DNA of 64,000 bases, taken from positions 2,542,001-2,606,000 of the forward strand of contig NW_027043829.1 of assembly GCF_037102585.1 (NCBI RefSeq), given 5' to 3'. This DNA is from Saccharomycopsis crataegensis. Its lineage: Eukaryota > Ascomycota > Saccharomycetes > Ascoideales > Saccharomycopsidaceae. The notes below the pieces were generated by a model. It was not told the DNA's origin. It searched no databases and worked only from the letters and a program-made list of their open reading frames with translations. Of this stretch, positions 49,581 through 59,900 are shown in pieces; within the stretch, counting starts at the first letter, position 1; every line of letters begins with the position of its first letter. The position numbers and the translations under genes are program-made.

Positions 49581-50603
49581 CTTTGGTTTGGTATTATTAC
49601 GGTCTATTGATCCTATAAATTACTCTCTGTTAGCTTTGACAATTGGATGAAGACACTACACTACCTGGTGGCGGATCATTTGCGCCCTTTTGCTACAGCG
49701 AGAGGCATCGGATGCCCCATTAAGGACGGGTAATATACATTGCCCACAATACTATGAGCCCTTTCACACGCACACGTGCTTGATTTTTAAACTTCTTCTG
49801 CCCCAATCCGGGTGTTCTAGCGATCTAGAAATAGTATTCAGCTCCTTATTAAGATGTGGTGTATGTAGTGGCTCTTGGTAATAATAGGAATATGGATACT
49901 GTATATTTTATTTTTTTTAAAAAAAAAAAATTCCACATCTTATTATTTGAATTTTTATGCATGTGGGGCCATCATGCAGGTATCTCCCATTTGAATCTTG
50001 GCATCTCCCCGGCCATGTTATTTGCTAAGGTAACATGAAATAATCAGGTCTTCATTACCATCAAATAACTTAGTGAAATCTTTTTTGAGCTCTCTATTGT
50101 AAATTTCAATTTTGATTCAAGAGGACATGAAGGGAGTAGAAAATAGACGCTGTTCCCAGTTCAGTGTACTCACATGCCATAATATTTCATTATGCGATAT
50201 GCCATTTCTTAAGCATCCTCCTAGGATCGTAACATATATAATATACTATGTATTGGTGGTTCACTTCTTCATTGATTTCTAAGAAGAATAGCTTTGTTGA
50301 TCATGGAAAGTTTTCAACACACCTCCAATAGTAAGCAAAAATAACAAATTTCGAAATATCTAGATCAGATAAAAAAAGCCAGTAGAAGCTTCTATCTCTA
50401 CAAAATAATACGGCCCATTCTCACCAAAACAAAATGGGAAAATTGTAATTTGAAAAGCATATTAGAGATATATGTATTTTCTATTTAAGTAATTCTATAA
50501 AAGCAAACAAAAAAAAAAAATTATTTTGCACAAAAATCGCAATTGAGTTTCATAAAAGATGATAGTTTGAATCTAAAGAGATAGATAGGGTAAATAGTTC
50601 CTT
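49581..50603. other. Intergenic region upstream of PIN3
   Basis: About 1 kb. A CACGTG box (49773-49778) lies about 195 bases upstream of the PIN3 ATG. The remainder is AT-rich with A/T runs near 49908-49930 and 50509-50520. No gene seen. Confidence 0.5.
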
Positions 50604-51515
50604 TCAGGCGGCAGTAGCAGTGGCAGTGGCAGTAACACTATCAGTAGCAGTGGCAGTGGCAGAGGCAGAACTGATTAACAGACCGAGAGAATTGTAGATG
50701 TCACCTTCGCTGTCGGTATAGGTACCATCACCAACAGGACACAAGTTCTCAGCTGATGGAACGCATGTGCTCGATGAGGCTGCGGCAGAAGCAGAGGTAG
50801 AGACATCAGCGGAATCAGAACCGCTGCTTACAAATTGGCCTCCCAAAGCGGCAATGGCACCAGCAGCAACAGCAAGCTCACCAGCATTCTTAACGCCACT
50901 CATTGCTTTAGATTTAATCGATTTAGAAGTTGTTGTAGCAGCTTTCTCGGCCAGATCAACCTTAGTTGGCGTGTCAGCAGACGATCCACTGTTGCTTGTT
51001 TTTTTGTTAGAAGAGGAGTCGCTGTTGGTTGTTTCGTCACTAACAGGTTTTTGTATACCTCCATTGGAGGAGCCACTATTTGTTTTTTCACCAGAAGTTG
51101 TTGTAGCAGCTTTCTCAGCCAGATCAACCTTAGTTGGTGTGTCAGCAGACGATCCACTGTTGCTTGTTTTTTTGTTAGAAGAGGAGTCGCTGTTGGTTGT
51201 TTCGTCACTAACAGGTTTTTGTATACCTCCATTGGAAGTGCCACTGCTTGTTTTGTCGTCATTGGATTTTGATTCAGCACTATTGGACGAGCCACTTTTA
51301 TTTTTTTCTTCACCAGAACTGAAAGTTTTATCTTCTGCAGTTGTTTTCTTGTGAGTCTGTAAGACTTCTTCTGATTTTCCTGCACCTGCACCTACACTTG
51401 CTCTTTTGGCGAGAGCACCTTGGTTAGCGGCTTCTCGGTCTTCCAAAGAGCCAAGAGGATAAGATTGAGCAAGCATAGTAAGGATAGTGATTTGCAAGAT
51501 CTTGGATAAAAGCAT
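50604..51515 (-). CDS. Secreted Ser/Asn-rich protein with a Kex2 site and 56-residue repeats
   Basis: From the ATG at 51515 the product is 303 residues. MLLSKILQITILTMLAQS is a signal peptide. A Lys-Arg pair follows at about residues 37-38 (GALAKR-ASVGAGAG), a typical Kex2 cleavage site. The centre is Ser/Asn/Thr/Lys-rich and holds two nearly identical 56-residue repeats beginning EKAATTTS and containing GGIQKPVSDETTNSDSSSNKK. The C-terminal domain has CVPSAENLCPVGDGTY, with two cysteines, then a TATATATD tail. There is no clear GPI signal or membrane span, so it is probably secreted or wall-bound. I do not recognise the family. It is not a mating pheromone precursor in any form I know. Confidence 0.75.
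   Translation of the reverse strand: MLLSKILQITILTMLAQSYPLGSLEDREAANQGALAKRASVGAGAGKSEEVLQTHKKTTAEDKTFSSGEEKNKSGSSNSAESKSNDDKTSSGTSNGGIQKPVSDETTNSDSSSNKKTSNSGSSADTPTKVDLAEKAATTTSGEKTNSGSSNGGIQKPVSDETTNSDSSSNKKTSNSGSSADTPTKVDLAEKAATTTSKSIKSKAMSGVKNAGELAVAAGAIAALGGQFVSSGSDSADVSTSASAAASSSTCVPSAENLCPVGDGTYTDSEGDIYNSLGLLISSASATATATDSVTATATATAA
50925..51240 (-). repeat. Two tandem 168-bp coding repeats
   Basis: The period is exactly 168 bp (56 codons). AGAAGTTGTTGTAGCAGC starts one copy at 50925 and the next at 51093. Differences are few and mostly at the distal end of the second copy, pointing to a recent in-frame duplication. Confidence 0.85.
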
Positions 51516-52194
51516 TTTTGATGTTTGTTCTGAAGAATAAGGATAAAAATATGTTTGTTGTTGTTGTTGTTGTTGATGATGATGATGATTATAATATAAT
51601 TTGAAATATTCAAGTAATTGGTGCCATATTGGCATTATTTATATATTTCATTATCACAATCATCAGCAACTTCCCTATTTTTTTTTTTGGAAATGGCACT
51701 TCTGTTTCCCCTTTTCCAACGAACCCTTTTATGGTATTGTGGATGCAGTAGTTTCATTTTTATTTTTTTGCAACTGAAGTGAAGTTTCAAGTGCAGTATG
51801 ACCTGCAGATGGGAGATTCCTTTGACGTCTTGACCATATCGGACAAAACACTGGCCTGAATTTTGCAGATTTTTTTGTTTTTTGTTTATTAGCAAAGATG
51901 AAAAAGATTTTATATAACTATGTATATTTTTATTAATAAATTGAACTTTGAATTGAAGAAAAAAAAAATATGAAATAGTACTATCCACGATGCAGGATGT
52001 TTTTTTTTTTCTTCGATAATTGCTGTTTTCAATTTGGCTAGTCTTTTTTGAAGCTTTTGCTATGGCAACGAGTCATATGGATAATGTTTCCGTTGTGTGG
52101 GCCTCGCAGAAAAGTCCTTGGATTTAGTTACGATAAGAAGGTGTTTCATACTGTAAAATAATGTATTGGAAATACTCTTATAACCGATAGAACC
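51516..52194. other. Intergenic region upstream of the secreted repeat gene
   Basis: About 680 bases with a GTT/GAT trinucleotide run at about 51555-51590, a T run at 51679-51690 and mixed A and T runs. It presumably holds the promoter of the secreted protein gene. No gene seen. Confidence 0.45.
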
Positions 52195-52320
52195 TTCCAT
52201 AGTAGATGGCACTATTTAGAAATAAACCATTCTATATTAACCAGAAATCTATAAAAATAAACCCTTCCATAGTAACTAGAACTATATAAAAATAAACCAC
52301 TTCATTTATCCAGCTATAAA
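52195..52320 (+). repeat. About 3.5 tandem copies of a 35-bp unit
   Basis: Units start at 52195, 52230, 52265 and 52301 (the last partial). Each begins TTCCATAGTA or a variant and ends AAATAAACC. Copies are diverged, so the array is fairly old. Confidence 0.7.
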
Positions 52321-52507
52321 TTTCTTCCTAACGCTACATTTTTGAACTAAAGTAATTTTCTCGAACAAATTGGGCTCAGAATTAGACCCTAGGTTACTGG
52401 ACAAATAATCTTTGGAACACTCTCCAAAATAGTATGTAATGACCAAATTTCTATTCTTACCAAACATGGTATCAAATTTTTTGTTAGCAAGTGATTGCAG
52501 TTTTCAA

Positions 52508-52720
52508 TTATGTCTGAAAATTTCTCATTTTATTGAATTGAACATTATTCAAGATGTCCAAAGACTGTAATTTGGTTAAATATTCCAACTGTGCAAACTC
52601 GCTGCGGAGAGGCATCCATAGTGTGAGATTTTTCAAATTATTCAAACTATAAAAACTAAAAGTTCCTTCTTTAAATTTCACATTAAACAATTCAAAAGGG
52701 AGTTTTTTTACGGTATCCAT
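52508..52720 (-). pseudogene. Leucine-rich-repeat gene fragment
   Basis: A 70-codon ATG frame starts MDTVKKLPFELFNVKF, like the opening of an F-box/LRR-type protein. It continues LNNLKNLTLWMPL and LEYLTKLQSLDILNN, which fit LxxLxxLxLxxN repeats. It then stops, far too early for such a protein. Further translations upstream on the same strand (to about 53317), such as SLKWFRLFGESVYSKG and GKYVIDLEFQDSPSLKF, look related but are split by stops and frame changes. I read this as a decayed host gene or pair of genes. The family is inferred from the repeat pattern only. Confidence 0.4.
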
Positions 52721-53769
52721 GTCACTCTAATACTGATAGAAAATCAACGAGAGAAATATAAAGAATCATTAAATTTTTAAGATGAGCTGATTAATTTATA
52801 GTTCTAGGAACGAAAATCTCATTAATGCGGTGCCTCCATTTCCTTACCTTTCGAGTAGACGCTTTCCCCAAAAAGTCGAAACCATTTTAGTGAGTGCAAG
52901 TAGTATGACCAATTGGATCTGTAAGCTCAATGAAATAATCTCATGTAGGCTATTTTTCTAGAAAACTTTAAGCTTGGGGAGTCTTGAAATTCTAAATCAA
53001 TGACATACTTACCTTCTGGTAACCTTCTGGTAAGTATGTCATTGATTTTCATAACGCCAACCAGGCATACCATAATAATTGGTTTCCTAAGACAAGGCCA
53101 ACCAAAACTTTCAAATTTATCGGAACTTCAGTATTTTTATTTTTTTCTTGATTTTTTTGATTTCTATGTAAAGAAAGCTTATTATAGTGTTATTATAGTG
53201 ATAGTTAAAAAAAATAAATGATAATAAAGATAGATATATAGAGTCATCCATGTCATCAGAAAGAGAATCATTATCCACCATCACTATTTTTACGTCAAGT
53301 TGAGACAACAGTATCATATTTTCTTCTTCTTAAAGAATAAGATTAAATACAGTGGCAGGCTGTCCAATCGCTTTTCATTTTTTCGGTTATTGAAATAAGT
53401 CACTGAGAGATTAAAGTGCATATGCAAAGAAATTGTGTACTTAACCTTGCGTTGTGAGAGTTAAGAGAGCATCTATCTCACCTTGGAAAACCAGAATCGA
53501 ATTAATTAAAAGACATTCTAGTACGAACCTCAGTTAGAATATCCTTCTGAAATAATATCAATTTCCCGTAGACCATATTAGTTCTCGAATGATATTTTAA
53601 TTCTAAAAATTTGCAATCCGTAAACCATTCAATCAAAGCCGTTATCCAATGCCCTCTTTAAAAGATAAAAACCTGTAGTTTCCTGAAATATAAAGTTTCA
53701 AAATTCATGAAATATATTGTTGAAGCCCAACTATCGATAATAGATCATCCTGACTAGGCTAATGATCAC
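52721..53769. other. Region with broken coding fragments
   Basis: Apart from the inverted repeat, it holds minus-strand pieces of leucine-rich-like protein (about 52800-53317) with stops and frame changes. Bases 53320-53769 contain nothing I recognise. Confidence 0.35.
52994..53048. repeat. Perfect 20-bp inverted repeat (hairpin)
   Basis: The left arm AAATCAATGACATACTTACC (52994-53013) is the exact reverse complement of 53029-53048. The 15-base spacer TTCTGGTAACCTTCT separates the arms. It lies inside the leucine-rich gene remnant. Confidence 0.95.
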
Positions 53770-54192
53770 TCACAAGATTATAGAAGTCGAAGAGTAACTC
53801 AGAACGACGACATATAATATTTGGGTTATACCCCAAATCAACGGAATCCAAGTATTCATTGTCAAAGAACCCGTTCGGTACGTTGCTGCCAATAGCAACC
53901 CAACAACTGATCCAGAGACTACCGCTTGCACTTCTCCCCACGCAACGTAGAACACAACGATGAATAACCCTGTAAACACGCTACGTTGACAAACCGCAGC
54001 AAGCACCCCGGAGGCCAAATAAACTGCTCCAAAGACTATCATGGTCCACCATAGAGTGAACTTCCATATATCTTGGAAGTAGAAAAGATATTCGGATGCC
54101 ACGTCGTCCGTCAGAAAAGACATGGTGAGAGAGGGAAACTTTGGGGCAGTATATCCTACTGCAATATTCGCAGTAGTAATATATGGTTTCAT
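53770..54192 (-). CDS. TMEM170-family membrane protein
   Basis: A 140-residue protein with about four hydrophobic spans. After a polar 30-residue N-terminus comes FYFQDIWKFTLWWTMIVFGAVYLASGVLAA. It is followed by FIVVFYVAWGEVQAVVSGSVVGLLLAATYRTG and then WIPLIWGITQILYVVVLSYS. The layout and landmark residues parallel human TMEM170A (PEMWYGVFLWALV, AGLLA, GPITAGILTSAAIAGVYRA, GTGQTFCVLVVSF). Human TMEM170A helps shape ER and nuclear envelope. I know of no Saccharomyces cerevisiae member. The first ATG at 54192 is used. A GTCACGTG box lies about 101 bases upstream. The gene stands alone in a gene-poor stretch but is intact. Confidence 0.72.
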   Translation of the reverse strand: MKPYITTANIAVGYTAPKFPSLTMSFLTDDVASEYLFYFQDIWKFTLWWTMIVFGAVYLASGVLAAVCQRSVFTGLFIVVFYVAWGEVQAVVSGSVVGLLLAATYRTGSLTMNTWIPLIWGITQILYVVVLSYSSTSIIL

Positions 54193-54292
54193 TTTTTAAC
54201 TGATTTGTTTCTTTGCGTGGAATATATCTCGTTACTTGATCTTATTCCCATTCATCTTGTAAATAAAACTTACTGTTTTGTTTTTGTTTGCA

Positions 54293-54300
54293 CACGTGAC
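54293..54300 (-). promoter_or_regulatory. GTCACGTG (Cbf1-like) box
   Basis: On the minus strand GTCACGTG matches the Cbf1 consensus RTCACGTG and lies about 101 bases upstream of the TMEM170-type start codon. Confidence 0.45.
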
Positions 54301-55620
54301 AAAGGAGCAATACCTAAATCATAATATACTTTGAATATCGGTAGATAACATAATATTTTCAATTCCTAAAAAATCTGTAGTATTCAATAAATATATTACC
54401 GCTAGTACAACCAAAACCTTCTCCAACTTGATATCACTAGTGCTTTTCTTCAAGCTCAAATTATTAGAGAAGCCTTAAGAAAGCCATGTATAGATAGGCT
54501 CCGTAATTCCCAAAGGCTGTTTCACACACACTTCAAGGCCGTGCTTACTGAAATGGGAACTACTTTTCTCTAAAGCGGTTGTTGTGTATATAATATGATC
54601 ATTGATACCATTAGTATCGAAAAGTAACAAAGAAACAAACTTGTTTCTCGGCATTGATCTTATTGTCAACAACACTGTCATTTCTATCAACTGGTCAAGT
54701 TATATTCAATATATTTTAGTTGCTGAATTCGGTGATTCCAAGATTAACCCAGCCAACAATCCATTTATTATTTATGTTTCTATCAAACTAGCTGATCTAA
54801 GACAGATACCAAAGAATATGTCCATTACAAGGCATTAGTCGGCCAAGTCCAATGGGTTATCAATACTACTCGTTTTGATTATTTTTTTTTTACGCCAGCC
54901 ATGATTTAGCCTATAAATCCAATTCTAACTCCTATATACGACTTTTAGTGATGGTTCTCTCAATCTTGACATGTCAACTATGGGATCTGTGATCGTTGCT
55001 TTTAATACAATTATTGAATAACATGGCAGTACAATGAAAGTGACCCATGCGTCAACATATGATGGAGTTGGCAATGGAAAATTGAAATAGATGCGATTTG
55101 ACCTCACTACTCTTTCATTAGTGTTTACCATATGAGCAAGCAATTTGTAACTGATTTTCACTAGTCACGGTGGATACAATAGCTTTGGTAATTTTGCTCA
55201 TAAATGATACAAGTTTTCAAGTTTAATGCATGAAGTTAATAAGTGGTGTATCACCCGTCAAGTGTCAGGACTCTTTCATCATCCAGTTTCTGTTGCCGTG
55301 GAAATTAGTACTGGATGGAAAATTATGAATGAATTGGAGCTCCACCGATACTTTGAGAGTTGAAATGGATTTCGATTGAGCCCATTGTCTGCTACAGCAT
55401 ACTACATTCTGGAGTAGAGGAATGAGAAGGAAGGGCTTTAGCAGGAAACTAAGCAAATAATAATAACAAGAAAAAGCCTTCTTTCTCCAATAATAGTAAC
55501 CTGAAAAACTGAAAAATATATTAGAAAAATAAATAGATAAAATAAGTCAGTAAGTTTAATAAAATCATTAATTAATTATCTCAAGATGTATAGTGAAATT
55601 ACAAGCCTCATAAAGTTTTA
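54301..55620. other. Gene-poor region with short open frames
   Basis: About 1.3 kb. Modest frames exist at 54475-54690 (-), 54602-54838 (+, contains VAEFGDSKINPANNPFIIYV), 54925-55161 (-, contains RSNRIYFNFPLPTPSYVDAW) and 55265-55456 (-). Some have protein-like composition and may be debris of lost genes, but I recognise none and they conflict in strand. I do not call them as genes. Confidence 0.3.
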
Positions 55621-56592
55621 TTAATTGATTTCCTCATTTTCCTCATTTTCCTCCTTGACAATACCAGTTTCTTTTAACAATGCGTCAATCTCTGAAGGTT
55701 TCCATATCTTGGTGACGATCTTACCATTCTTCTTGCTCACGGTGGCAAGTTCAATCTTTCCTTTAGTCAATGTTGTACTGTCCATAGTCTTACTTAACAC
55801 CTTCAACACCAATTCTTTGGCTTCCTTCAAACTAATATCTTCCTTGTAGTCTTGCTTCAATAATGTCTGGGCCGCAGAGTTATTAGCACCGACACTGGTG
55901 GCTTTCCAACCACTATAGTTACCTGATGGGTTAGAAGTGTATAACTGGAAGCCGTAACGGTCGTCGTAGCCAGCGTAAATAAATGACACACCAAAAGGTC
56001 TCAACCCACCATATTGGGTATAACCTTGCTTGATGTCACAAAGACGATGAACTAACACTTCAATCGGCACTGGTTCATTGTAACGGGCAAGATATTGTTG
56101 GGCGTACACTCTAGCGGTATTCACCAAGATCCCCGCATCAGAATTGAGCCCAGCCACTGCGGTGACACATTGATCATTGAGGACATACATCTTTTCAGAA
56201 GAGTCTTTCTCAAGCAATTTTGAAGTAACTTTTTTCTCGGCAGCAAGAACGATACCTTCATTGGAAAGTACACCGATCGAAGTACCGGCATGACTTATGG
56301 CTTCAAGAGCATATTCAACCTGTAATGTTAGTATGAAAACAAATTTCACAATATGTTTAGGTATCCATTGCGCCATATTCCATATCTTTTTGCCACTTTT
56401 ATGGCCAATGTTGGTGAGTTCGCCACCTTGATCCGCGATATCTGCAATTGCCATCAGCTATTCAGCGGAAAAATAAATCAATGAAAAAACAACAAATGAA
56501 CGATAAAAAAAAAAAGAAGAAGAACGTACCTGATAAAGTCTCCCTTCCGGAGAGAAAATTGTCGTTCTACTATCGTATCTTCTTGAACCCAT
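55621..56592 (-). CDS. PRE9: 20S proteasome alpha-3 subunit, two exons
   Basis: Exon 1 (56530-56592) encodes MGSRRYDSRTTIFSPEGRLY plus Q. The 210-base intron (56320-56529) begins GTACGT and ends ACAG, with branch point TACTAAC. Exon 2 (55621-56319) resumes VEYALEAISHAGTSIG. The joined RLYQVEYALEAI is the invariant alpha-subunit signature. Further family features are LAAEKKVTSKLLE, AVAGLNSDAGILVN, the block LCDIKQGYTQYGGLRPFGVSF, QLYTSNPSGNYSGWKATSVG and an acidic C-terminus. Length is 253 residues, against 258 for Saccharomyces Pre9 (alpha-3, the subunit whose tail closes the gate). Without splicing the frame meets an in-frame stop in the intron, so splicing is required. Confidence 0.96.
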
Positions 56593-56942
56593 GGTGAATT
56601 AAATTATGTGTTTTGGTGAACATCTATTTTACCTTACATCTGGATTTGTTAACCTTTCAATATTTCAGCTTTTTCCCAGCTGCAACATTTACCCGGTCTA
56701 ATTATTATTGCCTCCCGTCCCCCACATTGAACACATACAAAAGTATTATCATCAATATTTATGTATAATATTGTTCATTAAAATCATTATATAAATTAGA
56801 ATTAATAAAATTACCTTATGAGTAGTGTATATAAAATGTTAGCAAATAGAAAAGCAATCGTAAAAATATAAAAAATGTCATAAGCTTCATTGATATCCTT
56901 TCATCAACCCAAAACATTATTCGTTAGAAATCAAAATAAGTA
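56593..56942. other. Intergenic region upstream of PRE9
   Basis: About 350 bases. No exact PACE element (GGTGGCAAA) for Rpn4 is present; GGGAGGCAATAA on the minus strand, about 125 bases upstream of the ATG, is only loosely similar. No gene seen. Confidence 0.4.
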
Positions 56943-59900
56943 TCAATCTACTCTCGCCCACTGATTTCCAAATACCCCAATATGACTAAACCACGCCATT
57001 TCATCTACATATTCACCATCCTCACCAGAAACTTTTATCAAAATTGCATTGATAATATTGATATAATGGTCGTAAAATACTTCATCGGATGTATCATCAT
57101 CATCATTATAACCATCATCTTTAGATGAATTAATTGGATTCGATATTGATGTAGCCAAATCACTGTTGTTCTGTGCATCAAATAAAGAGTTATCACTTAT
57201 TGTTGAAATACTAGTAACGCGGCTCGTTGGTTGGTTTCTAACCTCTTGCCTCTTCGAATCATTACTTGTCTTAATATTGGAGATTGGCGATTTATTGGAA
57301 CCACTGTTTTTCTGTTTAACTAATTCGTTTCCTTGTTTATCCTTCTTCACGGACTTAGAATCATTTCCTTTTGGCTGAGACTTCTCTTCAACTCCTCTGC
57401 TAGTAAAGTACAATCCTCTTGCCACTTCCAATTTTCCAATCCAGGGAAGCAATAGACCTTGTATGACAACTTGATATTCGGAGCACGCCAAATCAATAAT
57501 CTTCTTAGCGTGCAAAGACTTAAGCATTGAGCAGATCCAATGGACTGATTTGGTGGCAAGCTTATAACGCTCCGATATATCAGCAAAGGACGTATTATCG
57601 CTATCCAAATTACTTGATCCTTCTGTTAAGCTATTTGCTCCATTCACAGAGTTATGTAAATTAGCAATCTCAGATAAACTCACCGAAGCCATACTGAAGA
57701 ACTCATGTAGAAGAAAAGAGCGCTCTAGTCCAGAAAGAAAAACCTGGTTATTCCCGTTACGAGAAAATCTGAATGGAGATGTAGAGTGGTTATTTGATAA
57801 TGATGAAAATGTAGCTGCCTCAGGCTTCTCTGTGATGTAATTTGGCTGGTCTATACCTCCAATAACTAATCTGTGTACATAATCTACCAATCCATAACTC
57901 GCTTCACAATGGGCTACCACCCAAATAGTCTTTTGTCTCCATCCGTTACACATCAATAGTTCATCCAATATTGACAAAGTAGCATTCGAGTTGTACCTTA
58001 ACATTGAATTGAGTAATCCTTTGGTAGAGCTTAAAAACTCATAAATCAAAGAAATCTTTGGAAACAGGGAAGTACACGCTTCCGTTACGGAATTCTGTTG
58101 AAAGCTATTGTTGTTACCAGAAGCAACACTACCTAATGAGCCTGAAATTGTGGTATCAGTATCCATATCACTGGTTATGGTTGTATCGGTATTTTCAGAT
58201 TGTGGAGGAGTGTCACTAGAATTAGAAGGAACGTAAGTTGACTTCCCATTGAAAATTCTATTGTCTTGGCGCATTTTCGCTTCTATTTGCTGTTCATAAT
58301 ACCATGTTACAACGGCAGAGACGGACCTAGTTACTTTTCTCTGCAATGAGATATTCACTTGATCTTTGGACATATCGATCATTGCGCTTTTCAAATCTTC
58401 CCATGAGATGAAAATATCATAATCAAATTCATCATCACTGAAGTCCTCATCACTATCATCACTATCTTCATCGGTATCATCACCATCTGATAAATCTGAT
58501 TGACTATGGCTGGTGATTTCAGACTTGGAAATTTGTTGCAAATCTCGCTCAGTATTGAAGAAAATATTATCACCTATTGGCATGTCATTGAATATTTTAG
58601 AGGCATCAGGGAAACTATTACTTTTGACAGGGATAAATTTTTTGGCGCCAGTTACAACTCCTTTAACATCAACTTCATCAGATCCTTCTGTTGTTTCTGC
58701 AGGAGTACTCTTATTATTTTCGCCATTTGTATTATTATTAGATTCATATTCTCCGCTTTCTCCGTTGTGGAAATGATCATCGTCTTCCTCCTTCTCATCT
58801 TCACTTTGATCGTCATAAACACAATAACACCTTGCAGTATACTCCTTCTTTACGTAAATACTTTTCTGAGCAGAATTTTCAGCATAATCATTATAATCAC
58901 TCCCATCATCCGCCATTTTCCCTGTATCGCTCTCCTTCATCTTATTATTAGTGACATTACCCTCATTATCGTAATCGGAATATTCTTCTGCTGTATCCTC
59001 CTTTAGAGCAATCATCTGTTTTTGTTCAGCTTCCTCTTCCTCCCCATCCTCATCCTCCTCATCTTCTTCCTCGTTATCATCTTCTTCCTCGTTATCATCT
59101 TCATCATCGTCAGAAAATTCATACTCAAACATATAAAGGACATCATCGTCCAAACTATCCAGAGTTTCTGTGTCCAAAAACATTTCCCCAATTCGATTCA
59201 AGTCATATCCCAAGACTACCAATGCTGACACATATTTTCTGATATCTTCCGTTAATGCTCCTTGACCAGCTTTACGCCCAAATGGCATCATGAAATTGTT
59301 TAAAGATTCGTGTGATATATCATGTACTCTTTTATCAATTTCATCATTCAATATTGTGGCAAGCACAGATCGAACTGCCGCCGCGCCTTTCACACAACAC
59401 CTTAAGGGCCAAGGAGTCCCAAGACCATAAACCTCCTCATCAAGCCGATCAATTAAACAACCGAGAGAAATTGCCTTTGTAAGAACTTTCCAGGTCTTGA
59501 GAAAAAAAATCATAAAAGGATTATAATGTAATGGGGTTTCTTGATTTTCCATTTCATTGGCTGTTGATGAGAGCTTTGGCGTAGGGTAATTTTGGTAGAT
59601 CTTATACATTGAATAAGTTGATACTGCAAGTACACTCCATAGTAATTCCACATTCATTGGCTCCAAGTTCCAAGGCATCCAATCGTAAAAACCTTTTTCA
59701 TACATTTGGCACCCATTAAATAGGGCACGGTTATAGGAATTGAATGCTGATTCTCCATCGATATCAGCACGAGAATACACATCATCAAATAAATCTGTGA
59801 ATGATCCTGAATCATTAAATTTCAAAGATGAATTACTGTCCTTTTTTTCCAAGTTATCTTTTTTCACTTGGTCAATCACCAGTTGCAAGAAAATCTTCTT

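Noticed and set aside
50604-51515. Secreted repeat protein as a mating pheromone precursor
   Set aside because: It has one Kex2 site, long repeats without Kex2 sites between them, and no short aromatic peptide copies.
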